Positions 8,773 to 17,725 of a DNA stretch of 64,000 bases are shown piece after piece. Origin of the DNA: Ruegeria_C sp041537905. Lineage in GTDB: Bacteria > Pseudomonadota > Alphaproteobacteria > Rhodobacterales > Rhodobacteraceae. The notes under the pieces are model-generated. The model was not told the DNA's origin, made no database searches, and worked only from the letters and a program-made list of their open reading frames with translations. The stretch spans positions 168,415-232,414 of the forward strand of contig NZ_JBGRUO010000006.1 of the NCBI RefSeq assembly GCF_041537905.1. Reading direction: 5' to 3'. Position numbers and translations under genes: made by a program. The stretch's first letter is position 1. Each line of letters starts with the position of its first letter.

Positions 8773-9771
8773 TTGTTCAACAAATCCACATTCGCGCTTG
8801 CCGTCGCCATGTCGACCGGACTTGCCTTCGCGGCCTCGGCCGAAACAGTTATCAAAGTTGGGCACGGTGCCGCCGAAGCATTCCACATGCATCGTGCGCT
8901 CCTGAAATTCGAAGAACTGGTTGAGACCGGTTCGAATGGCGAAATCGATGTCCAGATCTTTCCATCCTCGCAGATGGGCCCGGATCGCGAGATGATCGAA
9001 GGTGTTCAAACCGGCGTTCTTGAAATGGCCATTCCCCCGTCTTCGTTCTTCGCAGGTTGGGATCCGGCTTTTGCGGTGATCGAGCTTCCCTACATGTATG
9101 CCTCCAAAGACATCGCCTTTGATGTTCTGGATGGTGAGGCCGGAGACGGAATGCTCGGACGGGTCGAAAATCAGGGGCTCGTCGGTCTTGGTTGGCTTGA
9201 ATTGGGCGTGCGCAACGTGACCAACAATGTCCGCCCGGTTGAAACACCCGAAGACCTTGAAGGCGTCAAGCTGCGCACGATGAAGGTTCCGGCGCATGTG
9301 GCAACATTCGAGACACTCGGCGCCAACCCGACACCGATGAACTTCGGCGAGGTTTACTCTGCCCTCCAGCAAGGCGTGATCGACGGGCAGGAAAACCCGC
9401 TGGCGATCATTACCTCACAGCGTTTCTACGAGGTGCAGAAGTACCTTTCGACCACGGGCCATGTCTTTGCGGTCTACATGCCGGTCATCTCCAAACCATT
9501 CTTTGACTCGCTGCCCGCGGAGCATCAGCAACTGGTCCGCGACTCGATGGCCGCCGCACGAGATTATCAGGCTGAACTGGTCGCCAGCGAAAATGCGGAG
9601 CAGCTGGAACAGATCCGTGCCGCTGGTGTCGAGGTTCTGGAACTGACTGCAGAGCAGAGACAGGCTTTCGCCGACAAAACCGAAAGCGTTCGCCTGAAAT
9701 ATCGCGATGAAGTTGGCGCAGAAGCCTACGACGCTTGGGTCGCGGCGGTATCCGCTGCAAGCGGAAGCTGA
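8773..9771 (+). CDS. TRAP transporter solute-binding protein (DctP family)
   Basis: This 332-residue periplasmic protein captures an organic acid for the DctQM membrane pair. It starts at TTG 8773, set by a GGGAGG site six bases upstream. The signal peptide is 'FNKSTFALAVAMSTGLAFAA', cleaved near ASA-ETV. DctP features include the mid-protein segment 'VKLRTMKVPAHVATFETLGA' (the carboxylate-binding Arg region) and 'PTPMNFGEVYSALQQGVIDG'. It heads the operon dctP-dctQ-dctM-hydroxy-acid dehydrogenase under the divergent GntR, so a 2-hydroxy acid or sugar acid is the likely cargo. Confidence 0.93.
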   Translation: MFNKSTFALAVAMSTGLAFAASAETVIKVGHGAAEAFHMHRALLKFEELVETGSNGEIDVQIFPSSQMGPDREMIEGVQTGVLEMAIPPSSFFAGWDPAFAVIELPYMYASKDIAFDVLDGEAGDGMLGRVENQGLVGLGWLELGVRNVTNNVRPVETPEDLEGVKLRTMKVPAHVATFETLGANPTPMNFGEVYSALQQGVIDGQENPLAIITSQRFYEVQKYLSTTGHVFAVYMPVISKPFFDSLPAEHQQLVRDSMAAARDYQAELVASENAEQLEQIRAAGVEVLELTAEQRQAFADKTESVRLKYRDEVGAEAYDAWVAAVSAASGS

Positions 9772-9794
9772 CCCACGAAATACTCTGTCAATCC

Positions 9795-9825
9795 GGGCAC
9801 CCGTACCATGCGGGATCGGGTGCCC
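9795..9825 (+). other. Stem-loop between dctP and dctQ
   Basis: GGGCACCCG (9795-9803) pairs with CGGGTGCCC (9817-9825), a perfect 9-bp stem; only CTTTC follows. It sits 24 bases past the dctP stop. It probably stabilises the dctP transcript or partly terminates before the membrane genes. Confidence 0.6.
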
Positions 9826-9849
9826 CTTTCGTTCAAGGGGAGGTGAACG

Positions 9850-10335
9850 ATGTCGGCTATCAAATGGATCGATATGAATGCCGAAAAAGTCCTGGCCAGT
9901 GCGCTCCTAGCCGCGATTGTCGTGTTGATTTTCGGCAATGTGTTTATGCGCTATATCATGAATGCCTCTCTTTCATGGGGTGAAGAGCTAACACTCTGGC
10001 TGTTCGTCTGGTTTGTCTGGCTTGGTGTCAGCTATGCCTTCCACACCGGCGATCATGTGCGCATTACAGTCCTACGTGATGTCCTGAGCGAGCGGGCGAG
10101 GCTTTATGCGGACGTTGTGATCGCGCTTCTGGTTCTTGGGTTTCTGATCGTTCTGACAATTGAATGCATCAAGCTGATCCGGCAGCCCTTTGTCGCCAGC
10201 CAGACCTCGGTTGTTTTGGGGCTGCCAATCCCGATCCTTTATGCTTCAGCGCCGGTTGGTGCGGGCCTGTCCGCGATCCGCATCACTCAACATCTGATCC
10301 GAACCCTGCGTCTGATCGCAGGAACCAAAGTGTGA
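9850..10335 (+). CDS. TRAP transporter small permease (DctQ)
   Basis: The 161-residue inner-membrane protein has four predicted hydrophobic helices (about residues 13-37, 50-65, 85-110 and 128-145). It carries the DctQ hallmark after helix 1 ('FMRYIMNASLSWGEEL'). A GGAGG site lies six bases before the ATG. It pairs with the large DctM subunit that starts ten bases downstream. Confidence 0.9.
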   Translation: MSAIKWIDMNAEKVLASALLAAIVVLIFGNVFMRYIMNASLSWGEELTLWLFVWFVWLGVSYAFHTGDHVRITVLRDVLSERARLYADVVIALLVLGFLIVLTIECIKLIRQPFVASQTSVVLGLPIPILYASAPVGAGLSAIRITQHLIRTLRLIAGTKV

Positions 10336-10345
10336 GGAACCCGGC

Positions 10346-11629
10346 ATGCTTGCGACAACGCTTTTCCTTACACTTTTCGCCCTTCTGCTTTTCAGCGTGC
10401 CCATTGGCATCTGCCTGGGTCTTGCGACCATGATCGTGATGGTCTTCGTGGATGGCACGCCGCCGATGGTTCTTTTGGCGCGCTCGGTGGTCACAGGCGC
10501 GGATTCGTTTCCGCTGATCGCTGTTCCCTTGTTCATCCTCGCAGGAGACCTGATGCAGCACGGTGGGATGTCCCGTCGACTGGTTGGGTTCGCCAATGCA
10601 CTGATAGGTCACATCCGGGGTGGGTTGGCTTATGTGAACGTGCTCGCCTGTGTGTTCTTTGCCGCCATATCCGGTTCGTCTCCTGCAACTGTCGCCGCCA
10701 TCGGATCAAACATGATCCCCGAGATGGAAAAGGTCGGCTATACCCGCAAATTCAGCGGCGCATTGACGGCGTCTTCGGGGATGATCGGCGTGATGATCCC
10801 ACCAAGTATCCCCTTCATCATCTATGGTGTTACTGCCGAGGTTTCGATTGGAAAGCTGTTCCTGGCGGGTGTTGTTCCTGGTATCCTTTTTGCCCTCATG
10901 TTCATGTTGGTCGCCCGCGTCCTGCTGCGGAAGGACGCGGTTGTTCAGCAATCGACAACCACGTTCTCAGGCCCGGGCGTCTGGCAGAGTTTCCGGTCTT
11001 CGATCTGGGCGCTTCTGGTGCCAGTAATTATCCTTGGGGGCATCTATAGTGGTATCTTCACCCCGACCGAAGCCGGCGCCGTGGCTGTGGTTTATGCCGC
11101 CTTCATCGGCATCTTCGTCTATGGAGACATCACCCTGAAGGACCTGCCAGAGGTTTTGGCGGGCAGTGCAAAGACCAGCGGCACCATTCTGATATTGGTG
11201 ATCATGGCGACCGCCTTTGGCAGACTGATCACGCTTGCAAGAATCCCGACAGAACTCGCCACAACGATCACCAGCCTGTCCGACAATCCGATCATCATTC
11301 TATTGTTGATCAATCTGCTATTGCTGGTGATCGGCATGTTCATGGAGACGATTTCGTCGATCATCATCATGACGCCGATCCTGCTGCCGGTTGCAACCGC
11401 GCTGGGTGTCGATCCTATCGTCTTTGGCGTCATTCTGACGGTCAATCTGGCCATCGGATTCTGTACACCACCTTTGGGCGTAAACCTGTTCGTGGCCAGC
11501 AGCATTTCGAAGGTCTCCATCGAAAGCCTCAGCCGCGCGATCCTGCCATTCTTTGCCGGCATGCTGATCCTGTTGATGTTCATCACCTATGTGCCCGCAA
11601 TCTCCCTGGCCCTGCCATCCCTTTGGTGA
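10346..11629 (+). CDS. TRAP transporter large permease (DctM)
   Basis: This 427-residue, about twelve-helix protein is the ion-coupled transport subunit. DctM hallmarks include 'PLFILAGDLMQHGGMSRRLV', 'AAISGSSPATVAAIGS', 'GVMIPPSIPFIIYG' (hairpin with the PPS motif) and the second-repeat 'FCTPPLGVNLFV'. The family uses Na+ symport. Third gene of the operon. Confidence 0.94.
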   Translation: MLATTLFLTLFALLLFSVPIGICLGLATMIVMVFVDGTPPMVLLARSVVTGADSFPLIAVPLFILAGDLMQHGGMSRRLVGFANALIGHIRGGLAYVNVLACVFFAAISGSSPATVAAIGSNMIPEMEKVGYTRKFSGALTASSGMIGVMIPPSIPFIIYGVTAEVSIGKLFLAGVVPGILFALMFMLVARVLLRKDAVVQQSTTTFSGPGVWQSFRSSIWALLVPVIILGGIYSGIFTPTEAGAVAVVYAAFIGIFVYGDITLKDLPEVLAGSAKTSGTILILVIMATAFGRLITLARIPTELATTITSLSDNPIIILLLINLLLLVIGMFMETISSIIIMTPILLPVATALGVDPIVFGVILTVNLAIGFCTPPLGVNLFVASSISKVSIESLSRAILPFFAGMLILLMFITYVPAISLALPSLW

Positions 11630-11676
11630 ACGGCTGAGGCGTTTCAAACGTTAGACAACAAAACCAGAGGACCCGG

Positions 11677-12822
11677 ATGGATCTGGACCTATCCCACCCG
11701 TCGATAGAAGACCTTCGGAAAACCGCGCAAAAGCGCATCCCGAAGTTTGCCTTCGAGTATCTCGACAGCGCAACTGGCAGAGAGCTGGGGAAAAGCGTGA
11801 ATCGTGATGCGCTTGATGCTATCGGGTTCATGCCCAGCGTGCTGTGTGGACGAACCAAAGCCGACCTCCAAACGACACTGCTGGGGCAGACCTACGATCT
11901 GCCGTTTGGAATTGCACCTGTCGGTATGTCTGGATTGTTGTGGGCCGGCGCGGAACGGATGCTGGCGCAGGCCGCCGTCGCCCACAACATCCCGTTTTCA
12001 CTGTCCAGCGTCGCGGTCGCCTCACCGGAGGATGTCGCCCCTTACATCGGCCAAAACGGGTGGTTTCAGCACTACCCCGTGAACTCTGCAGAATTGCGCC
12101 GGGAAATGCTGCCACGGATCAAGGCCGCTGGTTTTCACACACTTATTATGACTGTCGATGTCCCGGAAGAAAGCAGGCGTGAACGCCAGAGACGTGCAAA
12201 CCTGACCGTCCCGCCCAAGGCCGACTTGCGAACGCTTGCCGAAATGGCCGCGCGGCCGGCTTGGTGCCTTGCCCATATGCTTGAAGGTATCATGCCGCGC
12301 ATGCGGTTCTTTGATGACTATGTGCCGCAACGCGGTCGGGAGAGTTTCACCCATGCTGGCGCCCTGATCCGAGGCATTCCCGATTGGCAATACCTGCGAG
12401 AATTGCGCGACGAATGGGATGGTCATCTTGTCGTCAAAGGCGTTTTACGGTCGGAGGATGCTGAAAAAATGGTGGCAGAGGGCGTAGATTGCATTTGGGT
12501 TTCAAATCATTCCGGTCGCCAATTCGAAGCTGGACCTGCTGTCATCGACCAGTTGCCAAAAATCCGTGATGCGGTCGGACCGCGTGTCCCCCTCATATAC
12601 GATTCTGGTGTGGCCTGGGGCCTGGATATCATGCGCGCGTTGGCCAAAGGTGCCGATTTCGTCATGGTCGGGCGGGCGTTTCAGTATGCGGTCGCAGCTT
12701 TTGGATCACAGGGCATAGATCACCTCGTGCATATTTTGCGAGCTGACATGACAGCCAATATGAGTCAGTTGGGCGTTGAAAAACCTGACCATCTTGCCCG
12801 GTTCCTTCTAAACAGCGACTGA
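11677..12822 (+). CDS. FMN-dependent alpha-hydroxy-acid dehydrogenase (LldD/glycolate oxidase family)
   Basis: The 381-residue TIM-barrel flavoenzyme oxidises a 2-hydroxy acid to the 2-keto acid. The family core is present: 'FAFEYLDSATG'-type N-terminus, 'FGIAPVGMSGLLW', 'SSVAVASPEDVA', the catalytic His in 'SNHSGRQFEAGPA', and the phosphate site 'DSGVAWGLDIMRALAKGADFVMVGRAF'. A GAGGA ribosome site precedes ATG 11677. As the fourth gene of the TRAP operon it probably acts on the imported acid. L-lactate, glycolate or mandelate-like substrates cannot be told apart by eye. Confidence 0.9.
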   Translation: MDLDLSHPSIEDLRKTAQKRIPKFAFEYLDSATGRELGKSVNRDALDAIGFMPSVLCGRTKADLQTTLLGQTYDLPFGIAPVGMSGLLWAGAERMLAQAAVAHNIPFSLSSVAVASPEDVAPYIGQNGWFQHYPVNSAELRREMLPRIKAAGFHTLIMTVDVPEESRRERQRRANLTVPPKADLRTLAEMAARPAWCLAHMLEGIMPRMRFFDDYVPQRGRESFTHAGALIRGIPDWQYLRELRDEWDGHLVVKGVLRSEDAEKMVAEGVDCIWVSNHSGRQFEAGPAVIDQLPKIRDAVGPRVPLIYDSGVAWGLDIMRALAKGADFVMVGRAFQYAVAAFGSQGIDHLVHILRADMTANMSQLGVEKPDHLARFLLNSD

Positions 12823-12846
12823 GCAATCCGCCGGAATCGGAAAGCT

Positions 12847-13260
12847 TTAGGACTGCGCGTTGCTGTTGGTCTCACGCAGGCCCTTCACGATTAGATCAGC
12901 CGTTGATCGCGAACACGCCATCGGCAGATCGTATACCGTCGCAAGACGGGTCAACGCCTTTACATCCACATCGTGCGGCATAGGCGAGAGTGGGTCGACG
13001 AAGAATATCAAAGCATCAAGCTTCTCTTCGCAGATCATTGCACCAATCTGCTGGTCACCGCCAAGCGGGCCACTTTTCAAACAGGTTACATTCAATTCAG
13101 GAAAGGCTTCTTTGATACGACCGCCGGTCGTACCTGTTGATACGATGCTAACTCCTGATAGCCGGGTCTTCTGAAGGCCAACCCAAGCTACGATCTCGTC
13201 TTTTCTTGCGTCATGCGCAACAAGCGCAAAACACGGGCGATCACCGGATGAATTGTTCAA
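12847..13260 (-). CDS. mgsA: Methylglyoxal synthase
   Basis: The enzyme converts dihydroxyacetone phosphate to methylglyoxal plus phosphate. The motifs are unmistakable: 'FALVAHD' (His16), 'STGTTG', 'SGPLGGDQQIG' (catalytic Asp69), 'FFVDPLSPMPHDVDVKAL' (His96). The start is a TTG at 13260 with GGGGAG seven bases upstream, giving 137 residues and overlapping the upstream cupin gene by 20 bases. The next in-frame ATG, at 13362, lies inside the cupin gene. It is shorter at the C-terminus than E. coli MgsA. Last gene of the sugar-acid operon, a surprising place for a triose-phosphate shunt. Confidence 0.92.
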   Translation of the reverse strand: MNNSSGDRPCFALVAHDARKDEIVAWVGLQKTRLSGVSIVSTGTTGGRIKEAFPELNVTCLKSGPLGGDQQIGAMICEEKLDALIFFVDPLSPMPHDVDVKALTRLATVYDLPMACSRSTADLIVKGLRETNSNAQS

Positions 13261-13759
13261 CGTAGTTCTCCCCAAGACCAACTTCGGCGAAGTGCTTTCG
13301 ACACAGATCGATCTTGGTGAACACATCCTCGTAGCCTTGCACCTTGCCCCACGGATCGACATAGCACATCACACCGTTAACCTGGAAATAGGTGATCATC
13401 TCTTCGACATCATCCGGAACAACCAGCGTGTGAGTTTCACCCGGTGGTTCATAGACATAGCCGCCCTCTTCGGCGACCCAGTCATGTTCCAAGTAGTGCC
13501 AGCGTCCTTTCAGAACAAAGCCGTGGACAGGTTGCGGGTGACGGTGGCGCGAAAGGACACCGGCCTTGCGGACCTTCAACAGGTTCATCCAATAGCCTTG
13601 TGACCGATTGAGGCAGAGGGGGCGGAACCACACGTTTTCGGCCTGCGGCACCCAGAGCCTTTCGTCCTCTGTCACCGCGTTCGGTATCACAATCTCGTCC
13701 TGCGCTTCCTTCGGGAACGGCAACTGATACGGCATTCTCGCAGTGTCGTCGTTTTTCAT
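13241..13759 (-). CDS. Cupin dioxygenase resembling 2,4'-dihydroxyacetophenone dioxygenase
   Basis: This 172-residue single-domain cupin starts at ATG 13759 (AGGAG ten bases upstream). The metal site is intact: 'RHRHPQPVHG' (two His) and 'EPPGETHTLV' (His). Length and layout match the family that includes 2,4'-dihydroxyacetophenone dioxygenase, an Fe enzyme cleaving C-C bonds next to a keto/hydroxyl group. In a sugar-acid operon its real substrate may instead be a keto-acid or keto-sugar. Function is assigned at family level only. Confidence 0.75.
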   Translation of the reverse strand: MKNDDTARMPYQLPFPKEAQDEIVIPNAVTEDERLWVPQAENVWFRPLCLNRSQGYWMNLLKVRKAGVLSRHRHPQPVHGFVLKGRWHYLEHDWVAEEGGYVYEPPGETHTLVVPDDVEEMITYFQVNGVMCYVDPWGKVQGYEDVFTKIDLCRKHFAEVGLGENYVEQFIR

Positions 13760-13769
13760 TGGCCTCTCC

Positions 13770-14471
13770 TCACATTGCCAGATAGCCACCGTCGACCGGA
13801 TAAACCGACCCGGTGACAAAGCTGGCATCTTCACTCAGAAGCCAGCGTACAAGCGCGCCAACCTCTTCAGGTTTACCCCATCGTTTCAACGGCGTACGCG
13901 CCATGATCCCTTCGGTTCGATCAGGGTCGTCCCGAAGACCTTGTGTCATTTCCGTCTCGATCCAGCCCGGTGCAATGGCATTTACTCTGACGCCGTCTCC
14001 GGCCCAGCGACCTGCCAATGCCTTGGTGAGTTGTGCGACCCCACCTTTTGAGGCCGAATAGGCCGGGACCAGTGGGCCGCCAAAAGTGCTTAGCATGGAC
14101 GCGGTGTTAACGATTGCCCCACCCTGCTTGACCAAAAGCGGTTGCGCGGCGAGGCAGCAGCGCATCGTCCCGGTCAGGTTTACATCAAGAACCCTGGCAA
14201 AGACGTCGATATCATATTCTTCACCCCTGAGCAGAATCCCCGCGCAGTTCACCAAGGCGTCGAGGCGCCTGAGGTTGCCGAACACAGCATCGACCGAAGC
14301 CTGATCTGTCACATCCAGAAGCTGTGTTGTTATACCGGCCTGAGGAGCAAAGGCATCCAGCTCGGAGTCCGACACGGATGCGGCGATAACGGACCAGCCA
14401 GCATCAGCAAGCGACCGCGCCACACCCGCGCCGATACCTCGGGTGCCTCCGGTGACAATGGCTTGTTTCAT
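13770..14471 (-). CDS. Short-chain dehydrogenase/reductase
   Basis: The 233-residue classical SDR has the NAD(P) motif TGGTRGIG (residues 7-14), 'VNCAG', the catalytic Ser in 'NTASML' and Y-x-x-x-K in 'YSASKGG', and a C-terminal 'VTGSVYPVDGGY'. Its start overlaps the KDPGal aldolase stop by four bases, so expression is coupled. Next to KDGal kinase and aldolase, a sugar or sugar-acid dehydrogenase (for example galactose-type) is plausible. The exact substrate is not readable. Confidence 0.85.
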   Translation of the reverse strand: MKQAIVTGGTRGIGAGVARSLADAGWSVIAASVSDSELDAFAPQAGITTQLLDVTDQASVDAVFGNLRRLDALVNCAGILLRGEEYDIDVFARVLDVNLTGTMRCCLAAQPLLVKQGGAIVNTASMLSTFGGPLVPAYSASKGGVAQLTKALAGRWAGDGVRVNAIAPGWIETEMTQGLRDDPDRTEGIMARTPLKRWGKPEEVGALVRWLLSEDASFVTGSVYPVDGGYLAM

Positions 14472-15094
14472 CTTTGATCTTTCAGTGCTTGGGTGAAAGC
14501 ACGCGCACGTGCGCCAATATCATCCAATGCACGGCCCGGCTTGAACAGGGCCGATCCCAACCCGAACCCATTTGTCCCGGCTGCGCGGTACGCGGCCATT
14601 GTTTCCGGTGTGATCCCCCCCACCGCAGCAATGACAGCCTCTTGGGGCAATATCGCACGCATGGCGGCGATGGCGGTCGGCGGCACCATCTCAGCTGGAA
14701 AGAACTTTAGAACAGAGGCACCAAGATCCAAGGCGACAAAGGCCTCGGACGGGGTCACCACGCCCGGACACCAATATAGACCCCGCGCAACCGCGGCACG
14801 CCCCACATCCGGGTTCATGTTCGGTGAGACTATGATCCGCCCGCCTGCATCAGCAACCGCATCGACTTGCTCAGCGGTCAGGACTGTGCCCGCCCCTACC
14901 ACGGCCTGCGCCCCATAATGCTTGGCAATTCGAGCGATCGACTCCAGCGGATCTGGAGAGTTCAGCGGAACTTCGACGATACGAAAGGCGGCCTCAATCA
15001 GCTCACCAGCAACTGGTAACGCGTTTTCTGGTTCCAGCCCGCGCAAGATTGCAATCAGTGGGTTTTCGGCCAGCGCCGCAGTGAGGTCGATCAT
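14468..15094 (-). CDS. dgoA: 2-dehydro-3-deoxy-6-phosphogalactonate aldolase
   Basis: The 208-residue class I aldolase splits KDPGal into pyruvate and glyceraldehyde 3-phosphate. It shows the KDPG/KDPGal pattern: 'PLIAILRGLEPENA', general acid/base Glu41 in 'VEVPLNSP', 'VGAGTVL', 'SPNMNPDV' and the Schiff-base Lys130 in 'VLKFFPAE'. 'VPLNSPDP' is closer to the DgoA branch than to Eda. It is flanked by the matching kinase dgoK with a four-base overlap, which supports the galactonate-type assignment. Confidence 0.9.
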   Translation of the reverse strand: MIDLTAALAENPLIAILRGLEPENALPVAGELIEAAFRIVEVPLNSPDPLESIARIAKHYGAQAVVGAGTVLTAEQVDAVADAGGRIIVSPNMNPDVGRAAVARGLYWCPGVVTPSEAFVALDLGASVLKFFPAEMVPPTAIAAMRAILPQEAVIAAVGGITPETMAAYRAAGTNGFGLGSALFKPGRALDDIGARARAFTQALKDQR

Positions 15095-16011
15095 CCCAAT
15101 AGCCCCGCTGCGCGGGCAATCAGAAAATGCCCTTTGGCGACGATATCATCCGGCGCTCGGCGGGTTTCCAGCCCCGCGGCCCGTAAGGCAATATCATAGC
15201 GGTCTGACAGGTCGCTGCGTCCCACAAGGGTGACGGTGCCGATATTTTCGACAGCGCGGGTCGCAGCCGCAACCTCCGCACCTATCAGAAGGCCGGACAA
15301 GTAATCAGCCGTAGCAACCTTGGGGATTTTACCCATGAGTGGAAGTGTCCGAACGTGAAACAAATTGTGCAATAGATTGGACCCCCCTTCGAGGCCCGCA
15401 GCTACGCCGGTTTCAAAGGCAGCTACGTCGAAGTCGTGATCCTCCATCAAAGTTCCAAGGATCGTGTGCCCCTTGAGAGCTGCAAAGATCTCGCCCGTCA
15501 TATAGGTTGAGAAATCCACGATCTGCCCATCCGCAACCTGGACCCATTTGCTGTGCGTGCCCGGCATCACGAAAGTACCGTCGTTCAGACCAAGTGCGGA
15601 CGCGCCAATAATCTGCGTCTCCTCGCCGCGCATCACGTCCGGGCCGCCCGCGTGCTCGATTGATGCCCCCGTCACAAAGTGGATCCGGGCTCCGCTATCG
15701 GCATCATGTGGCACCAAAGCCCGCGCAAGACCACAGGCACCAAGCGGCATTTCGGCATAGGGCGTTTCAACCCAGCCGTTCCGGCTGGTTATCATACCAG
15801 ATGCAAGGATCGGCAGATCGATCTGGGCAACCCAAGGGCCAATGAGACGATCAAGGACCACCTCGAAGGTCTTTCCAGAAACCTGCATGATGCCTTCGGG
15901 AGATGAGACACCGTCAATGACCTCACCCTCCGCACCAATAAGAAAAGCACGGAGAGAAGAGGTTCCCCAATCGACACCGATAAGGGCTGGTTCAGATACG
16001 ACCGAATTCAT
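15091..16011 (-). CDS. dgoK: 2-dehydro-3-deoxygalactonokinase
   Basis: The 306-residue kinase phosphorylates KDGal at C6. It has the DgoK family start 'LIGVDWGTSSLRAFLIG', the central 'ILASGMITSRNGWVETPY' and 'FVMPGTHSKWVQVADG', and a C-terminal nucleotide-binding half. It overlaps the upstream RraA-like gene by 20 bases and the downstream aldolase by four. Kinase and aldolase make the end of a De Ley-Doudoroff-type pathway. Confidence 0.92.
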   Translation of the reverse strand: MNSVVSEPALIGVDWGTSSLRAFLIGAEGEVIDGVSSPEGIMQVSGKTFEVVLDRLIGPWVAQIDLPILASGMITSRNGWVETPYAEMPLGACGLARALVPHDADSGARIHFVTGASIEHAGGPDVMRGEETQIIGASALGLNDGTFVMPGTHSKWVQVADGQIVDFSTYMTGEIFAALKGHTILGTLMEDHDFDVAAFETGVAAGLEGGSNLLHNLFHVRTLPLMGKIPKVATADYLSGLLIGAEVAAATRAVENIGTVTLVGRSDLSDRYDIALRAAGLETRRAPDDIVAKGHFLIARAAGLLG

Positions 16012-16681
16012 TTAGAAGATCCTCGACGGTTTTTCCCTTGGCAACCCATTTGCGGGTTTCTTCTTCGCGATCGGCCTGTTCCTGGGCAAGGCGCACGGTT
16101 TCTTCGGCCAGTTCCTGCGGGATCACGACAACGCCCATCAAATCAGCGACGATAAAGTCACCGGGGTTCACGACCACGCCACCACAAGCGATCGGCACGT
16201 TGATCGAAAGCTCGTCCTTGCGCCCGGAAAACATCGTGTGCGTTCCGCGCGGGGTGATCGCCCGTGTCCAGATCGGCCAGTTGATGTCTTCCAATTCGTC
16301 CGTATCGCGTCCCGTACCATCTACGATCATGCCGCGAATGCCCCGGTTCTGCGCCAACCCGCCCATGAGCCCACCGCAGACCGACGTATTGACGTCGCCG
16401 CCCGCATCCACAACGATCACGTCGCCGGGTTGGCCCATCTCCAAGGCTTTCAGAGGGTCGACCAGGTCGCCTTTGGAAAGCTGCACGGTGACGGCCTGGC
16501 CCGTAACCTTGGCGCGGAATGCGGGCTTGATGGCGCTGTCCATCACACCGGTACGATACTGAACGTCGGCAAAGATGGCTGCTGCTGAATAGGCCTCGAG
16601 CACCTTGTCGAATTTCTTGAGCAGATCCGGGTTTCGTTCAAAGTCATTGAAGACCCTGAGGTCACTACTAACGTCTGGCAT
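15992..16681 (-). CDS. RraA-like protein / 4-hydroxy-4-methyl-2-oxoglutarate aldolase family
   Basis: The 229-residue protein carries the RraA/HMG-aldolase signature 'GGLMGGLAQNRGIRGMIVDG' followed by 'GRD', in which the Arg and Asp bind metal and pyruvate enolate in the aldolase branch. The preceding 'GDVIVVDAGGDVN' also fits. Longer than E. coli RraA (about 160), it is more like the catabolic aldolases/decarboxylases of this fold. In this operon it could act as an oxo-acid lyase. RNase regulation is unlikely given the setting. Confidence 0.8.
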   Translation of the reverse strand: MPDVSSDLRVFNDFERNPDLLKKFDKVLEAYSAAAIFADVQYRTGVMDSAIKPAFRAKVTGQAVTVQLSKGDLVDPLKALEMGQPGDVIVVDAGGDVNTSVCGGLMGGLAQNRGIRGMIVDGTGRDTDELEDINWPIWTRAITPRGTHTMFSGRKDELSINVPIACGGVVVNPGDFIVADLMGVVVIPQELAEETVRLAQEQADREEETRKWVAKGKTVEDLLNEFGRI

Positions 16682-16693
16682 TCTTGTCTCCTG

Positions 16694-17725
16694 TTATGCG
16701 GGTGTTGCGGCCAATGCCTCGGCATTGACGGTGTAGTCTGGCTTTTGCCCTGTGAGCACCTTGGCCACCTGCGTTGCAGCGGTGACCCGGGCGGCACGTA
16801 TGGATTCTTCGGAGTAATAGGCGGCGTGTGGTGTCACGAGCACGTTGGGCAGCGTGAAGAGCGGGTTGTCATCCGGGTTCCAGTTGGCGCGCTTGGCCGG
16901 CTCTTCTTCGGGATCATCGAGGCCGGCGGCGGCCAGTTGACCATTGGTCAGAGCGCGGTAGAGGGCCTTGTTGTCCACGGTTGGACCACGACCGGTGTTC
17001 ACCAGGATTGCGCCCGGTTTCATCGAAGCGAATTCCGCATCCGACAAGAAATGATGGGTATCAGGCGTCATAGGCGCCTGCATCAGGACATAGTCGGAGC
17101 GTGCCAGAAGATCGGCCTTGGACACCAATTCCACCCCCAGCGACGTGGCGACATTTGCCGGCAGGAAGGGATCATAGGCAATGACATTGACGCCGAAGGC
17201 CCGCGCCCGTGCCACGATGGCCTGTCCGATCTTGCCCAGCGACACGACGCCCATCGTGCGCCCGCGCAGGCGAAAAACCGGCTGTCCACTTTGCCATCGC
17301 CAGATTCCCGCATGGGTTGCGCGGTCGTAGTCTGGCAGTTTTCGGGCCAGCGTGAGCCATAGGGAGATCGCATGATCTGCGACCTCTTCGGTGCAGTAGT
17401 TTTGCACATTGGTCACCAGAATGCCCCGTTCGGTGGCCGTGCCGACATCGACGATATCGACACCCACACCATAGCGCGCGATCACCTCACAGCGTTCCAT
17501 CCGCGTGATCGTTTGCTGCCCAACCTTGGCATATTGGTTCATCATCGCAGCGCAGTGCGGCGCGACCTCAAAAAGGTCCTCTTCGGATTTGGCCTGAAGC
17601 GCGATGACTTCGGCACCGGCCGCTTCGAGGATCTCGGTTTCCACATCGACATTGCCAAAGTCGTAATCGGTGATCACGACCATCGGCCGATCCGTCCGTG
17701 GAACGAATGTCGGCTGATCAGACAT
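16694..17725 (-). CDS. D-isomer-specific 2-hydroxyacid dehydrogenase
   Basis: This 343-residue NAD-dependent enzyme reduces a 2-keto acid or oxidises a D-2-hydroxy acid. The Rossmann motif is 'MGVVSLGKIGQAIVARARAFG'-like, in the middle of the chain. The catalytic triad positions appear in 'LVNTGRGPTVD' (Arg), 'DPEEEP' (Glu) and 'VTPHAAYYS' (His). It resembles the CtBP/phosphoglycerate-dehydrogenase-like branch. Its start overlaps the VOC gene stop by eight bases. It could handle a hydroxy-keto acid made in the same pathway. Confidence 0.88.
   Translation of the reverse strand: MSDQPTFVPRTDRPMVVITDYDFGNVDVETEILEAAGAEVIALQAKSEEDLFEVAPHCAAMMNQYAKVGQQTITRMERCEVIARYGVGVDIVDVGTATERGILVTNVQNYCTEEVADHAISLWLTLARKLPDYDRATHAGIWRWQSGQPVFRLRGRTMGVVSLGKIGQAIVARARAFGVNVIAYDPFLPANVATSLGVELVSKADLLARSDYVLMQAPMTPDTHHFLSDAEFASMKPGAILVNTGRGPTVDNKALYRALTNGQLAAAGLDDPEEEPAKRANWNPDDNPLFTLPNVLVTPHAAYYSEESIRAARVTAATQVAKVLTGQKPDYTVNAEALAATPA

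Noticed and set aside
16745..17362. A 205-codon plus-strand frame opposite the 2-hydroxyacid dehydrogenase
   Set aside because: It has no recognisable domain or ribosome site and lies fully inside a well-supported gene.
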